The notes: generated from the letters alone by a model not told the origin. A stretch of DNA of 21,870 nt from Chara braunii (GCA_003427395.1 BFEA01000307.1:835816-857685); one strand, 5' to 3'. Positions 1 through 7,540 are shown, numbered from the stretch's first letter. Translations and numbers: made by a program.

Positions 1-11
1 CACACACACAC

Positions 12-60
<49 letters not shown>

Positions 61-124
61 TCAATCAATCAATCAATCAACCAAATCAATCAAATCAATC
101 AAATCAATCAATCAATCAATCAAC
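1..124. repeat. CA then AATC tetranucleotide microsatellite
   Basis: A short CA run (1-14) passes into a long array of AATC units with a few interruptions (AAATC, CCAAATC) near its right side. It is simple sequence at the window edge, so its true length is unknown. Confidence 0.95.
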
Positions 125-470
125 CCTTTTTTTCTTTCTTTATTTTAAAGTTTTGCATCTTCATTTTTTTTAAACATCTAATGTCCCTACAAAAAACCGA
201 AAATCATTTCTAAAAAAAATACAGCACAACTCAGGGACCATATCCCTCATAATAAAAAATGCCAAAAAAAAAAATCTTGCTTTTCTTTTTATTTTTTAAA
301 AATATTTTGTTTAAATTGAATTTCGTTTTTCATTTTTTTCTAAAAATCTTGAACGAAGCCAGATTCCAAAATAAAAAACATAGGATTGTAGGGTTTTCCA
401 AGCCCTACACCCTATATTTTTTTTGTTTTTTTTTTACGTATTTTGAGGGGTAAAAAAAAATATTAGAAAA
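125..470. other. AT-rich intergenic stretch
   Basis: Very AT-rich sequence with many A and T homopolymers. The only open frame (259-453) is a Lys/Phe-rich low-complexity translation with no recognisable domain, so I do not call a gene here. Composition changes abruptly near 470. Confidence 0.6.
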
Positions 471-770
471 ACAGGCCGCGGACCGGGCCTCATCGGCCGT
501 AGCCCCGACCGACTTTTTCGGCCGCAGCAGCCGAATTGCCTGCGGCCTAGGCCATGGGCGTCACGTAGCTTTCAGCATCTGCGCGAGATAATTCCGGATT
601 ATGCTGAAGCAGGGAGAAGAGAGAGGAAGGGAGTGCCTACAGGTGCATGACTGGTCCGCGTGGGGGACGCAGCCACTCTCCACTCATCGATCCAACCATG
701 CATCTTCTCGGCCAACGAGATAGACAGAAAAGAGGCGCAGGTTTTAGCACGGAAAAAAGTCAAGAGGGAG
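471..770. other. GGCCG-rich patch and unassigned sequence
   Basis: Between 474 and 555 the sequence is GC-rich with repeated GGCCG/CGGCC palindromic motifs, in strong contrast to the AT-rich DNA on its left. From 600 to 770 nothing is recognisable. The LINE fragment that follows becomes recognisable only from about 771. Confidence 0.4.
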
Positions 771-960
771 AGAATTACAGTTACAAACACATCTTCATGC
801 AATGTCCGATTGCCCAGTTTATTTGGAGATGGTGGGACCGCATATGGAGAAAAATGGTACCTGCAGTCCCCTGACCCTGGTCCTGGCAAGCCATTTTGGC
901 CGGCCACTGGCCACTGACGGAGACGACCACGACCTTTGTGAAAAATATGTTCAGGGTAGG
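771..960 (+). pseudogene. LINE ORF2 C-terminal fragment (zinc-binding region), with nonsense mutation
   Basis: In the +2 frame this stretch reads HIFMQCPIAQF, then WRWWDRIWRKM, then PWSWQAILAGHWP, ending at NMFRVG. It is nearly the same protein as the zinc-domain tail of the LINE at 17700-17870. The H-x4-C half of the zinc motif is at 788-805. Where the other copy has Trp, this one has TGA at 872-874, a TGG-to-TGA nonsense change, so the frame would otherwise run straight on. The homology stops at about 960, where a different LINE sequence continues in the same frame. It is truncated at both ends and is a dead fragment. Confidence 0.8.
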
Positions 961-2389
961 TCAATGCACCGGTCAAGAGGCGCATGTGCAAGCTTATGTA
1001 CCAGACATGCCAGGGGCACGGTGGGCGCTGCTGAAAAGGGATAGTGATCAGGACTTCGCGCTCTCGGCCGAAGGATGGACTAGGGTGAGGGTGGTGGGCT
1101 CAGACGACAAAGGATACTTTGCCTATGAAATAGCCGCACCAGTGTGTGCACTCCCATTCGATCCGGACGAATGGGAGTGGAAAGGGAAAGTGCCTACACC
1201 GATATGGCAGTACTCGGTGAGACAAGGCTACAAACAGGCGCATACACTGCACATCTCCACACCCGTGGTCCAAAACCGGTGGAAAAGGGACTCACCAGTA
1301 GACGAAAAGAAATTGCATCGTATCCATTGGGCCACCTATGCACACATCATGCCAACATCCCACCGAGCGTTGGAATGGCAGATCACACACCGATGCCTTC
1401 CGACACCGGCCTGGGTAACTTCAAGGTCCAATCTGGAGCAAGCAGGTATCCTGTCCCCTATTTGCTCCCACTGTGGCCCTAACGCACAACGTAGGTGCGC
1501 TGATTTGGAGCACTGCCTGCTGGCATGCCCGATGGCAGTGCAAGTGTGGCAATGGTGGGATGCATTGTGGCAAGACACAGTCAGATCAACCTTTCAATGG
1601 AACATTGCGCTCGTCCTCCTAGGCAAACCTGCTGATTATCCGACAGGATGGTCACCTTTTCAAGCAAACCTCTTCAAACACATGAGGCTTGCTCTTCGCA
1701 TGGTGATCTGGAGAATGAGATGCTCAGCTGAAAGGCAAGACGCCGGCTTTGGTTTCTACCAAGCCAAAGCCGAAGTAGCAGAGGTCATCCGGGCAAACAT
1801 GCTGAAAGCCAGCAAAAAACTGGCAGAGAATATGGCAACAACTCCAGACCAGATGGCCAGGCAAAAACTTCTAGAGACCTTTGTGGAAAACTGGATCGAC
1901 CCGCACCAAAAACTGGCCGGGATACAGGAAAACGGAAAGCTATTGTGGAAAAACTGGATGGCACAGGACCACCGCTGGATTTATAGACCACCAGAATGCT
2001 TTCCTACGCCACTGCCAGGACGGACTATAGGCGCAATGACAGAAGGAAACCAGAGCCCCAGGCGACAGGATCACATCCCACACGCTGGGTCCCGCCCTGC
2101 CGCCCCACCCGGCTCCCCCTTGCCACGGTCCCCCCCTTTCCCGCCAGCCTCACCTACATCGCTCCGGTCGCCTCATCCTCCCTGCCCGGTTGACTTCCCC
2201 CCCCGACCCCAACACCCCCTCCCCCGGTCCCGACCGGCCCCCGTCCCCGTACACCTTCGCTGCCCCCTCCCCTCCCAATGTCCTGCCCACCCTGCACTCC
2301 GCCCCCTCCCCCTCATTCCCCTCCGCCTCCCCCACACCACCGGGTGGCCAGCCAGCTCACATCATAAGTACATCAGCATTCTTCAGTGA
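896..2389 (+). CDS. Chimeric open frame: LINE ORF2 C-terminal region with RVT zinc-binding domain
   Basis: This 497-codon frame is mostly the C-terminal part of a LINE ORF2 polyprotein, the region after the reverse transcriptase. Residues 1-21 belong to the fragment at 771-960. From about residue 45 a second LINE family begins. Visible motifs are DPDEWEWKG (about 89-97), SVRQGY, LEWQITHRCLP, then the zinc cluster C190, C193, H206, C211, the W-x-WWD motif that follows it, and a terminal RPPECFPTPLPG (about residue 375) that matches the RP...FPDPFPP ending of the other LINE copies here. After about residue 380 the frame enters a Pro-rich, C-rich tract (2070-2340) that looks like 3' UTR read through by chance. 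No RT or endonuclease domain is present, so it cannot be an autonomous protein. The ATG at 896 lies inside the upstream fragment and is not a credible native start. Confidence 0.75.
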   Translation: MAGHWPLTETTTTFVKNMFRVGQCTGQEAHVQAYVPDMPGARWALLKRDSDQDFALSAEGWTRVRVVGSDDKGYFAYEIAAPVCALPFDPDEWEWKGKVPTPIWQYSVRQGYKQAHTLHISTPVVQNRWKRDSPVDEKKLHRIHWATYAHIMPTSHRALEWQITHRCLPTPAWVTSRSNLEQAGILSPICSHCGPNAQRRCADLEHCLLACPMAVQVWQWWDALWQDTVRSTFQWNIALVLLGKPADYPTGWSPFQANLFKHMRLALRMVIWRMRCSAERQDAGFGFYQAKAEVAEVIRANMLKASKKLAENMATTPDQMARQKLLETFVENWIDPHQKLAGIQENGKLLWKNWMAQDHRWIYRPPECFPTPLPGRTIGAMTEGNQSPRRQDHIPHAGSRPAAPPGSPLPRSPPFPPASPTSLRSPHPPCPVDFPPRPQHPLPRSRPAPVPVHLRCPLPSQCPAHPALRPLPLIPLRLPHTTGWPASSHHKYISILQ

Positions 2390-3164
2390 CAACAGACAAC
2401 ATCAACAAAGTTTCAATGGCTTCTCAGTATCTCATCAATGACACTACGGCCGCCCTGCGCCGGATGCGAGCAGTATCTGTGGTGAGCAGAGCCCCCCCCA
2501 GTACAGGGGCTGGGGGGACCCCTGCTGACCATACAACTCAGTACTACATAACCCAGGAGTGGATCGTTGTAGAGGGGACTAATAAATGTAATTGTGGGGT
2601 CAGAAAGGAAAAGGTAATGGTTGCAGAATACGGGTCAGGGACAAAGCAAGAAATGGCAGCACGGTCAGCCCCGCACCTCGCAATGATATAATCTGCTCAG
2701 TAGCTGACCACACAATCCGGCAGGCAGTTGTTTGGGCCTAATCCCTCCTCATATAGTCTGCGGCATTGCACCCAGCACTTAGAATGGTCTAACCTGCCCT
2801 GTAGACGAGCACACTCTCGGTTTGGTAGCTGCCCGGCCATACTCTCTCCCTAAAGAATCAGCTGCACTGCTCGGCATTGCTCTGTAACTCGCTCCACCCA
2901 GGGTAGATGTTCGTGCTCGCAAGGCCACATAAGGCTTTAATGAGGGTTCAGGGCTTAAAGGGAACCAAGGGCTGGACAGGGCGTCACTCGACAGGGGGGC
3001 TGCTGAACAGGGCTGGGACCAGATATAAAGAGGGCTCTTAGACAGGTCGGGTTTTACTGGCAGCTCCATGGGACACATTGAGCCCCAGGTAGATAACAGA
3101 TAGGTCCGCAGCCACTGAAACAACAAACAACTATCCCCGTGAGTCATGTTTTTTTTTTTTTAAT
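2390..3164. other. Unassigned sequence downstream of LINE fragment, possibly its 3' UTR
   Basis: No recognised gene. A 101-codon open frame at 2386-2691 has no domain I recognise and begins inside the preceding frame. Since a LINE-type 3' tail lies directly downstream (3165-3217), this 775-bp stretch may be the 3' UTR of the element at 961-2389, but the UTR hairpin seen in the other copies was not found here. Confidence 0.35.
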
Positions 3165-3217
3165 GGGACGCTGGGCCCGGTTTCCAGCAGGTGCCGCTCC
3201 CCACCAATAGATGGAGC
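3165..3217 (+). repeat. LINE 3'-tail repeat, copy 1
   Basis: Starts GGGACGCTGG, contains CCAGCAGGTG and CTCCCCACC, and ends GATGGAGC. The same roughly 50-nt block recurs at 4057, 5547 (reverse), 7713, 7775, 14141 (reverse) and 18900. Two internal inverted repeats are visible: GCTGG/CCAGC and GCTCC/GGAGC. It follows a T-run and is followed at once by the 5'-truncated LINE fragment at about 3218. Confidence 0.85.
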
Positions 3218-3745
3218 AGCCCAATAGATAAGCCCTCAATCTGGACGATTCTCTTACCATCACCGGGATGGAGGGCTTACGCAGGGGCTTTCACCAACAA
3301 CAAAAAAAAGAAAGTTCCGAATTGGAAGGAGGGCAGTGATATGAGCACTTTGGTGGCAGAGATGCACACCAGTAATGGAGAAGGCAAGAGTAGAACGGCC
3401 GGAGATTACTGAGCAGATACAACAACAGGTGCACTTTGATCTCACACAGAGGTGGCTGGACACAAAAGCACAGTTAGATGTCTTTAAGCAAAGAAGTGAT
3501 GTTAGGAGACAGATTTCAGCTTTTTGTACAGAATGGGTAGGCGGGGAGAGAGAAGGTTGGATCGCAAAAGTGGAATGGAGTGGAGATAAGGGAGAAGGAA
3601 AACAGGTTTTGGATGAAATAAGAGACTATCGTCTAATCTTCAAGGATTGGACACACATAGAGCCCTCGTTCCCATTTCGCCCCCCTCGGACTTTCCTGAT
3701 CCTTTCCCGCCCCATGTCCTCTCCCTCTCAGAAATCCCTTCCTGA
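3218..3745 (+). pseudogene. LINE ORF2 C-terminal end, 5'-truncated, with stop and frameshift
   Basis: In the frame of 3375 this region reads IGRRAV, a stop (TGA 3342-3344, where the copy at 17880 has TGG), then ALWWQRC, MEKARV, QRWLDTKAQL, WVGGEREGW and RDYRLIFKDW. It closely follows the C-terminus of the LINE at 17870-18294. The open frame formally runs on to 3845, but at the C-run near 3680-3686 the homologous reading moves by one frame to SDFPDPFPPH and ends in EIPS plus TGA at 3743-3745, exactly the ending of the other copy. So the original stop is 3745 and the extra 100 bases are a frameshift artefact. Upstream of 3290 the similarity is weak and in shifted frames. Confidence 0.8.
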
Positions 3746-4056
3746 GTACGGAAGAACTCCTCCCCGGTGCCCCCCGGGGAGTCCTATTCCCGCTAACAAT
3801 CAGCTGATAGTTTGGCGTTTTGTCTGTTACCTGCCTGTTACCTGAGGAAGCAAGACTAGTCTGTTTTGAGCAGGTAGTCTTGAGGTTTTCTGAGCAGTCT
3901 GCAGTGAGTAGAACCAAGGCTAAAATAGTTCCAGTTTGTACTGTTTTTCTGGCGCCCTCCTCCTGAGGGCGAAGAGGTCTTTTTTTAGCCTGCTCAGTCA
4001 ATCCCCTGGGTAGCAGGGTAATCAATGCTGGCAGACCCCACAGATATCCTTTTCCT
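3746..4056 (+). other. LINE 3' UTR with structured hairpin and conserved block
   Basis: The UTR holds a perfect 7-bp hairpin, CGCCCTC/GAGGGCG, at 3953-3971 with a 5-nt loop, preceded by CTGG and followed by AAGAGG. It also holds a conserved block at about 3989-4033 (TGCTCAGTCAATCCCCTGG, then GTAATCAATGCTGGCAG) shared with the LINE UTRs at 18810-18859 and, in reverse, about 14245-14295. Confidence 0.7.
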
Positions 4057-4144
4057 GGGACGCTGGGCCCGGTTTCAGCAGGTGACACTCCCCACCTATA
4101 GATGGAGCTTTTGTTTTTCAAAAAAAAAAAAAAAAAAAAAAAAA
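4057..4144 (+). repeat. LINE 3'-tail repeat, copy 2, with poly-A
   Basis: Conserved 3'-tail block (4057-4108) followed by a short linker and 25 A residues (4120-4144). This marks the 3' end of the element at 3218-4144. The terminal hairpin seen in other copies is absent here. Confidence 0.85.
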
Positions 4145-4545
4145 CCAGTTACACCTGTGCTCGCCAAGAAGGAGCAAGAAGACATTACAATTGCGGTTAG
4201 AATTTAGGCGCAGCGGGAACAAAGCACAGGACAGGACGCAGCAATGTGCGTGCGAGTAAGGAGCAATGTGCAGTTACAGCAGCAAAAGTCTGTGACAAAT
4301 TGTGATGTGTCCAATTCCTAACCCAATTTAAAGTCCTAATTCCCGCATTTCCTCGTACTTCAAAAATTCAAAAAGATTTCTCCCGTGCGGTGATCGCACC
4401 AAATTTCCCATCCCACTTTTAGCAGAACATGGAAGAACCTACGACAAGAGTTATTTTCCACGCTCGCTAAGGCGCGCCCCAACTACCAGCCGCCATGGGA
4501 CCCAGCTCTTTCAAAAAAGGACAAGGGCATTTATGCAATTGGGTT
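4145..4545. other. Unassigned sequence
   Basis: No coding region, repeat or structured element recognised between the LINE poly-A and the MITE-like element. Confidence 0.4.
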
Positions 4546-4555
4546 GGTCCCTCCC

Positions 4556-4848
4556 TACGTTGCAACTTGTACTCACCCTCGTACGAGTACGAAATCTCCT
4601 GTACTCGTACGCTACTCGTACGCTAGGGGCCCGTACGGCTTTTTTTCCCCCTTCAAATTATAATAAGAATCTGCAGATGACGCTCAGCCAAATGTTGCGT
4701 GTTTTGCGCTGTTGCAGCACATTTGTTTTTTCAGATTTTATGACTTTTTTTTTTTTTTTTACCCCGTACGAGGGCATACAAGACGTACGGGTTCCCGACC
4801 TGTACATTTTGTACGGAAAGGCCCCATACGTGTACGTTCGGTAACGTA
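4556..4848. mobile_element. CGTAC-rich MITE-like element with 10-bp flanking direct repeat
   Basis: A 293-bp segment is flanked by the identical 10-mer GGTCCCTCCC (4546-4555 and 4849-4858). Its ends are inverted: the left begins TACGTTGC and the right ends GGTAACGTA, so TACGTT is shared as a terminal inverted repeat. Both subterminal halves are dense in GTAC/CGTAC motifs, which could be transposase-binding repeats. A 9-10 bp duplication would suit a Mutator-like family, but the inverted repeat is short and imperfect. The central part carries T-runs (4747-4760). It has no coding capacity. Confidence 0.5.
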
Positions 4849-4858
4849 GGTCCCTCCC

Positions 4859-5253
4859 ATTCAACCCCCAAAATCCAGTTGCGCAGGAAATCACGCGTTT
4901 CAGAAAGTAGTTATTCACAACGTCCAGTTCCCTCTTCCGACTGCCTGTGAGGGGCGGATGACAGGCTCGGTGGTCTTGGGCCACAACGTGGTCTGGATCA
5001 CCAGAGCCTGAGGGTCTTCATCGTTCGGCCTTCTGCACGGGTGGTTGAGTAGAGTAGTTGACCACGAGGCGGCCAAAATGTTTGGAGGGGGGAAGCATGT
5101 GCTAAATGGCATCGATAGGGTCTTGTAACTCTTGTTTGTTCTCCCTCTTTATGCAATCTTAGTCTCGAGTTAATAATTCTGTTGTTCGATGCTTCTTATA
5201 CTTCACTTTGGTCTAAGTCATCAAATACTTCTTTTTTTTTTTGAAGACCAATG
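4859..5253. other. Unassigned sequence
   Basis: No gene recognised. Its right end is the host target sequence for the retroposed element that starts at 5270. Confidence 0.4.
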
Positions 5254-5269
5254 AGTATCCCATTGTCTT
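5254..5269. repeat. Target-site duplication, left copy
   Basis: AGTATCCCATTGTCTT, repeated exactly at 6339-6354. It directly abuts the poly-T that represents the 3' poly-A of a reverse-strand element. Confidence 0.75.
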
Positions 5270-5289
5270 TTTTTTTTTTTTTTTTTTTT

Positions 5290-5360
5290 GAAGAAGAAGA
5301 ATCGGCCCCATGGGACAGCTTGAGATGCTGGTAGGAGCAGTCGCCTCAAGCTATCCCGGG
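5290..5360. repeat. First copy of a duplicated block (probable assembly duplication)
   Basis: From the GAAGAAGAAGAATCGG start to TCAAGCTATCC this block equals 5474-5540, and each copy is preceded by a T-run. The first copy ends abruptly at the synthetic junction at 5361. Confidence 0.85.
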
Positions 5361-5395
5361 TCTCTTATACACATCTAGATGTGTATAAGAGACAG
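5361..5395. other. Synthetic Tn5/Nextera mosaic-end junction (sequencing artefact)
   Basis: TCTCTTATACACATCT (5361-5376) is followed without a gap by AGATGTGTATAAGAGACAG (5377-5395). The second half is the complete 19-bp Tn5 mosaic end used in Nextera tagmentation. The first half is its reverse complement lacking three outer bases. This head-to-head arrangement is the Nextera mate-pair circularisation junction. It is not native DNA, and it marks a misassembly joining two unrelated ends. Confidence 0.97.
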
Positions 5396-5473
5396 GTGAT
5401 GCCCCGTGTCCCCGGGCTGGAAAGCTAGCTGTATAGTCCTGTCTTTTTTTTTGTTTTTTTTTTTTTTTTTTTT

Positions 5474-5546
5474 GAAGAAGAAGAATCGGCCCCATGGGAC
5501 AGCTTGAGATGCTGGTAGGAGCAGTCGCCTCAAGCTATCCNGGGGT
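5474..5546 (-). repeat. LINE 3'-terminal hairpin region, second copy of duplicated block
   Basis: On the plus strand GGACAGCTTGAG (5497-5508) pairs with CTCAAGCTATCC (5529-5540) over 11 of 12 positions with a 20-nt loop. On the minus strand this places a hairpin between the conserved tail and the poly-A, the position occupied by different hairpins in other LINE copies here. An N at 5541 breaks the sequence. Confidence 0.65.
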
Positions 5547-5600
5547 GGCTCCANCTATTGGTGGGGAGCAGCACCTGCTGAGAAGCGGGCCCAGCGCCCC
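5547..5600 (-). repeat. LINE 3'-tail repeat, copy 3 (reverse)
   Basis: Reverse complement of the GGGACGCTGG...GATGGAG tail, with an N at 5554. Confidence 0.85.
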
Positions 5601-5837
5601 TTGTTACAATTATTCAATATAGCATTCACATCAAAGTAATTTGGACCATGTAGGGGAAGTGACTGTGAAGTCCGACCACAGGCTGGTACTGATGTGCACA
5701 CTGGGATGCCTAAGTCCGACCTTCCCCCCTTTATCGTATTGACTGAAACAGATCATCTTCGTTTTTGTAGTATGAAGTCACTCAGCTCCAAAACCTCGAA
5801 ACCTTAACCTGCAGGTTCATAGACATTGAAGCTTCCT

Positions 5838-6335
5838 TCAGGTCCATTCTTCATCCATGAAACCGGCTGCTGGGTTGGTCCAGGGTATATGTCCTGCTTG
5901 AGTCATTGTTGTTGTCGCCGAGGTTGTGGTCTGTGGGTGTTGTCCGCCGCCCCGTGAATGGGTTGATCCTTCTGCTCGCTGGCTTCTGGCTAGTGAAGGC
6001 CTGCGGGGGTGCCGTACCCTTTTGCAGACTTCGTCCTGTCGTTCCTGTTTGAGGTAAGGGAGATGAAGTGGGGGGGGTGGACTGGGGAGGAAGCAAAGGT
6101 GCAGGTAGAGAGACTGGGGGGCCGGGCACAGGTGTTTGAGGGAGGGGTGTGGGTGATGGTCGCGGATTCGGCACGAGGATGAAGTTAGTTTGCAGGAATA
6201 GGATTTGGAACTCCTGTACTGGTTTCCTGCTCCATGTGTGCTCGCCGCTCGGTGCTCCTCCAGGGCTTCCAGGTGATATTCTGTTTCGGCATCTACCTCA
6301 CTGAACAGCTTAAGAGGGTCCTGCCATGTCTGCAA
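5838..6335 (-). CDS. Unrecognised Pro-rich open frame in retroposed element
   Basis: The frame encodes 165 aa. The N-terminal 30 residues are acidic (SEVDAETEYHLEALEEHRA). The rest is rich in Pro, Ser, Thr and basic residues and of low complexity. It starts four bases inside the 5' end of the 16-bp-TSD element, so it is element-borne. An overlapping minus-strand frame (5851-6174) is equally Pro-rich, so which one was coding is unclear. By position and composition it could be the tail of a LINE ORF1, but there is no zinc knuckle or other domain to support that. A cDNA-adapter-like 14-mer (6165-6178) lies inside it. Confidence 0.3.
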   Translation of the reverse strand: MQTWQDPLKLFSEVDAETEYHLEALEEHRAASTHGAGNQYRSSKSYSCKLTSSSCRIRDHHPHPSLKHLCPAPQSLYLHLCFLPSPPPPLHLPYLKQERQDEVCKRVRHPRRPSLARSQRAEGSTHSRGGGQHPQTTTSATTTMTQAGHIPWTNPAAGFMDEEWT

Positions 6336-6338
6336 GTA

Positions 6339-6354
6339 AGTATCCCATTGTCTT
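6339..6354. repeat. Target-site duplication, right copy
   Basis: Exact repeat of 5254-5269. Confidence 0.75.
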
Positions 6355-6776
6355 ATAGAATTTTCATCCTACCACTTAAGCGGCGTTGGCCGTGGAGGAA
6401 AGGACAGTGGTCCGCTGCACACCGAAACGAGGCAGATGCAGGCCATCGTATGGGGCAGAGCGAGAGGGGCGTGTGCACTGTTCAGAACCGATTTTCCACC
6501 AGTTTGTTCACAAGGTCGTGAGGACAGCCACACAGGTGGGTCCATGAGGAGTGCTGATGGAGGGGAATATCTTGCAAGTGGAGCTGCCTGATAGCAGGCG
6601 ACCGTTGTTTTGTCCCTCCCTTTTCTTTTCCCTTCTAAATTTTTCTCACTTCGGCCTTTTGTACCCCCCCTTTTTTTGTTTTCATTTCCGTTCTTTTGCC
6701 AACGCTTTTTTTGCATTGGGCCTCTCTCCGAAAAGCCAAAAAAAAAAAGAAGACACAAAAAAAATGGCCGTGTATA
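6355..6776. other. Unassigned sequence
   Basis: No gene recognised. Open frames on both strands across 6369-6991 are low-complexity Phe/Ser- or Lys/Arg-rich translations of a pyrimidine-rich stretch. Confidence 0.35.
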
Positions 6777-7061
6777 TTGGACCTCGCTCCCAGTGCTCAC
6801 GAAATGTGCAAAATGAGAATGAATCTTCCACTAGAACATGGCAAGATACACCACCATTTTTAATTTTGTCTTTTGTGCATGTGGTAAAGAGAGGGCCTTT
6901 GTTGGATCACACCCACACCCACTTGGCCTCGCTCCACTACTCTCGAAATGTGCAAAACGAGAGTGAATCTTCCGCTAGAACACCTCCGTGATTTTTGTCT
7001 TTTGTGCATGTGGAGCGTAGAGGAGAGAGGCCCACACACACACACAGGGAGCGAGGTCCAA
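6777..7061. repeat. Segment with perfect 15-bp inverted ends and two diverged internal units
   Basis: TTGGACCTCGCTCCC (6777-6791) is exactly complementary to 7047-7061. Inside are two related units, 6782-6926 and 6927-7083. Each runs CCTCGCTCC, then GAAATGTGCAAAA, then GAATCTTCC with CTAGAACA, then TTTTGTCTTTTGTGCATGTGG. No flanking duplication was seen, so a transposon origin is only possible. Confidence 0.55.
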
Positions 7062-7083
7062 AGTCTCAGAGTCTGTCTTTGAA

Positions 7084-7113
7084 CCTCCCTAGTGCTGCTC
7101 AACAAATGTGCAC
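7084..7113. repeat. Left part of a third repeat unit, interrupted by a LINE
   Basis: CCTCCCTAGTGCTGCTCAAC followed by AAATGTGCAC resembles the start of the two preceding units. The remainder of the unit resumes at 7918 (GGGAATGAATCTTCC), on the far side of the LINE copy. Confidence 0.5.
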
Positions 7114-7116
7114 TTA

Positions 7117-7540
7117 AAATTTGTTCCTATTGGGAAGAAGAGCAATAATGTGGGCTATATGGAGAAGGAGATGTAGATATGAATGGGAAGGAGCCAGATT
7201 AGATGGCCCTGAGTTCACTGAAGCCATCAAAGATCACATCCAAACAGACATCTTACACCAATGGAAACTCATAGAAAAGATCTAATACCTCTCAAATAAG
7301 AAGGAGAGCTTAGAACACATCCAAAACTTTAACAAAGACTGGCTTGGAGGGACACGGGGGGAGGGAAATAGGGAAAGTGGTATGGGAAGATGTTACAGAG
7401 ATAGAGAACGACAGAGAAGCAGTCACAGAAACTACAGGATCCTATTTGAAGATTGGACGGCAGCCCCCCCCCCCCCCAAATACCTCTTAAACCCCTGTCT
7501 GAATTCCCAGATCCCTTCCCCCTCCCACAAGGGTCCCTAG
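7117..7540 (+). pseudogene. LINE ORF2 C-terminal fragment, decayed
   Basis: In the frame beginning with the AAT at 7118 the sequence reads NLFLLGRRAIMWAIWRRRC, then GPEFTEAIKDHIQ, then FNKDWLGG, and near the end NYRILFEDW. These match the NMYRVGRRAVMWALWWQRC, DWVGG and DYRLDFKDW motifs of the LINE at 17860-18210 in order and spacing. A TAA interrupts it after about 55 codons (near 7285), and a 14-C homopolymer (7464-7477) breaks the end. A stop directly precedes the first conserved residues, suggesting the 5' truncation point is close to 7117. It is another family member, diverged from the other four. Confidence 0.75.

Larger units (their letters stand above)
5270..6338 (-). mobile_element. 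Retroposed LINE-related element, reverse orientation, bounded by 16-bp TSD
   Basis: Read on the minus strand, the element ends with the conserved LINE tail (5547-5600), a terminal hairpin (5497-5540) and poly-A (T-run ending 5473), with an exact 16-bp duplication of the target on both sides. The first 5' bases encode an open frame (5838-6335) with an acidic start and Pro-rich remainder but no recognised domain. At about 1.07 kb it is too short to hold an ORF2, so it is a 5'-truncated, internally deleted or non-autonomous copy mobilised by LINE machinery. Part of its 3' end is duplicated and interrupted by a synthetic sequence (see 5361-5395), so the true length is probably about 175 bp less. 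Confidence 0.65.

Noticed and set aside
259-453. 64-codon Lys/Phe-rich frame
   Set aside because: It is homopolymer-driven low complexity in AT-rich DNA, without domain or start support.
471-560. CpG island promoter
   Set aside because: GC-rich and GGCCG-repetitive, but too short, and no gene starts downstream of it.
599-991. 130-codon minus-strand frame
   Set aside because: It lies antisense to the LINE zinc-domain fragment, which explains the openness. No domain is seen.
2070-2389. Pro-rich C-terminal domain of the 497-codon frame
   Set aside because: All three frames across this C-rich stretch are open or nearly so, and homologous LINE copies end near FPDPFPP. It is more likely untranslated sequence.
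5361-5395. Perfect palindrome that could be a terminator, attachment site or transposon end
   Set aside because: It is the synthetic Tn5 mosaic end used in library preparation, in the head-to-head form of a mate-pair junction.
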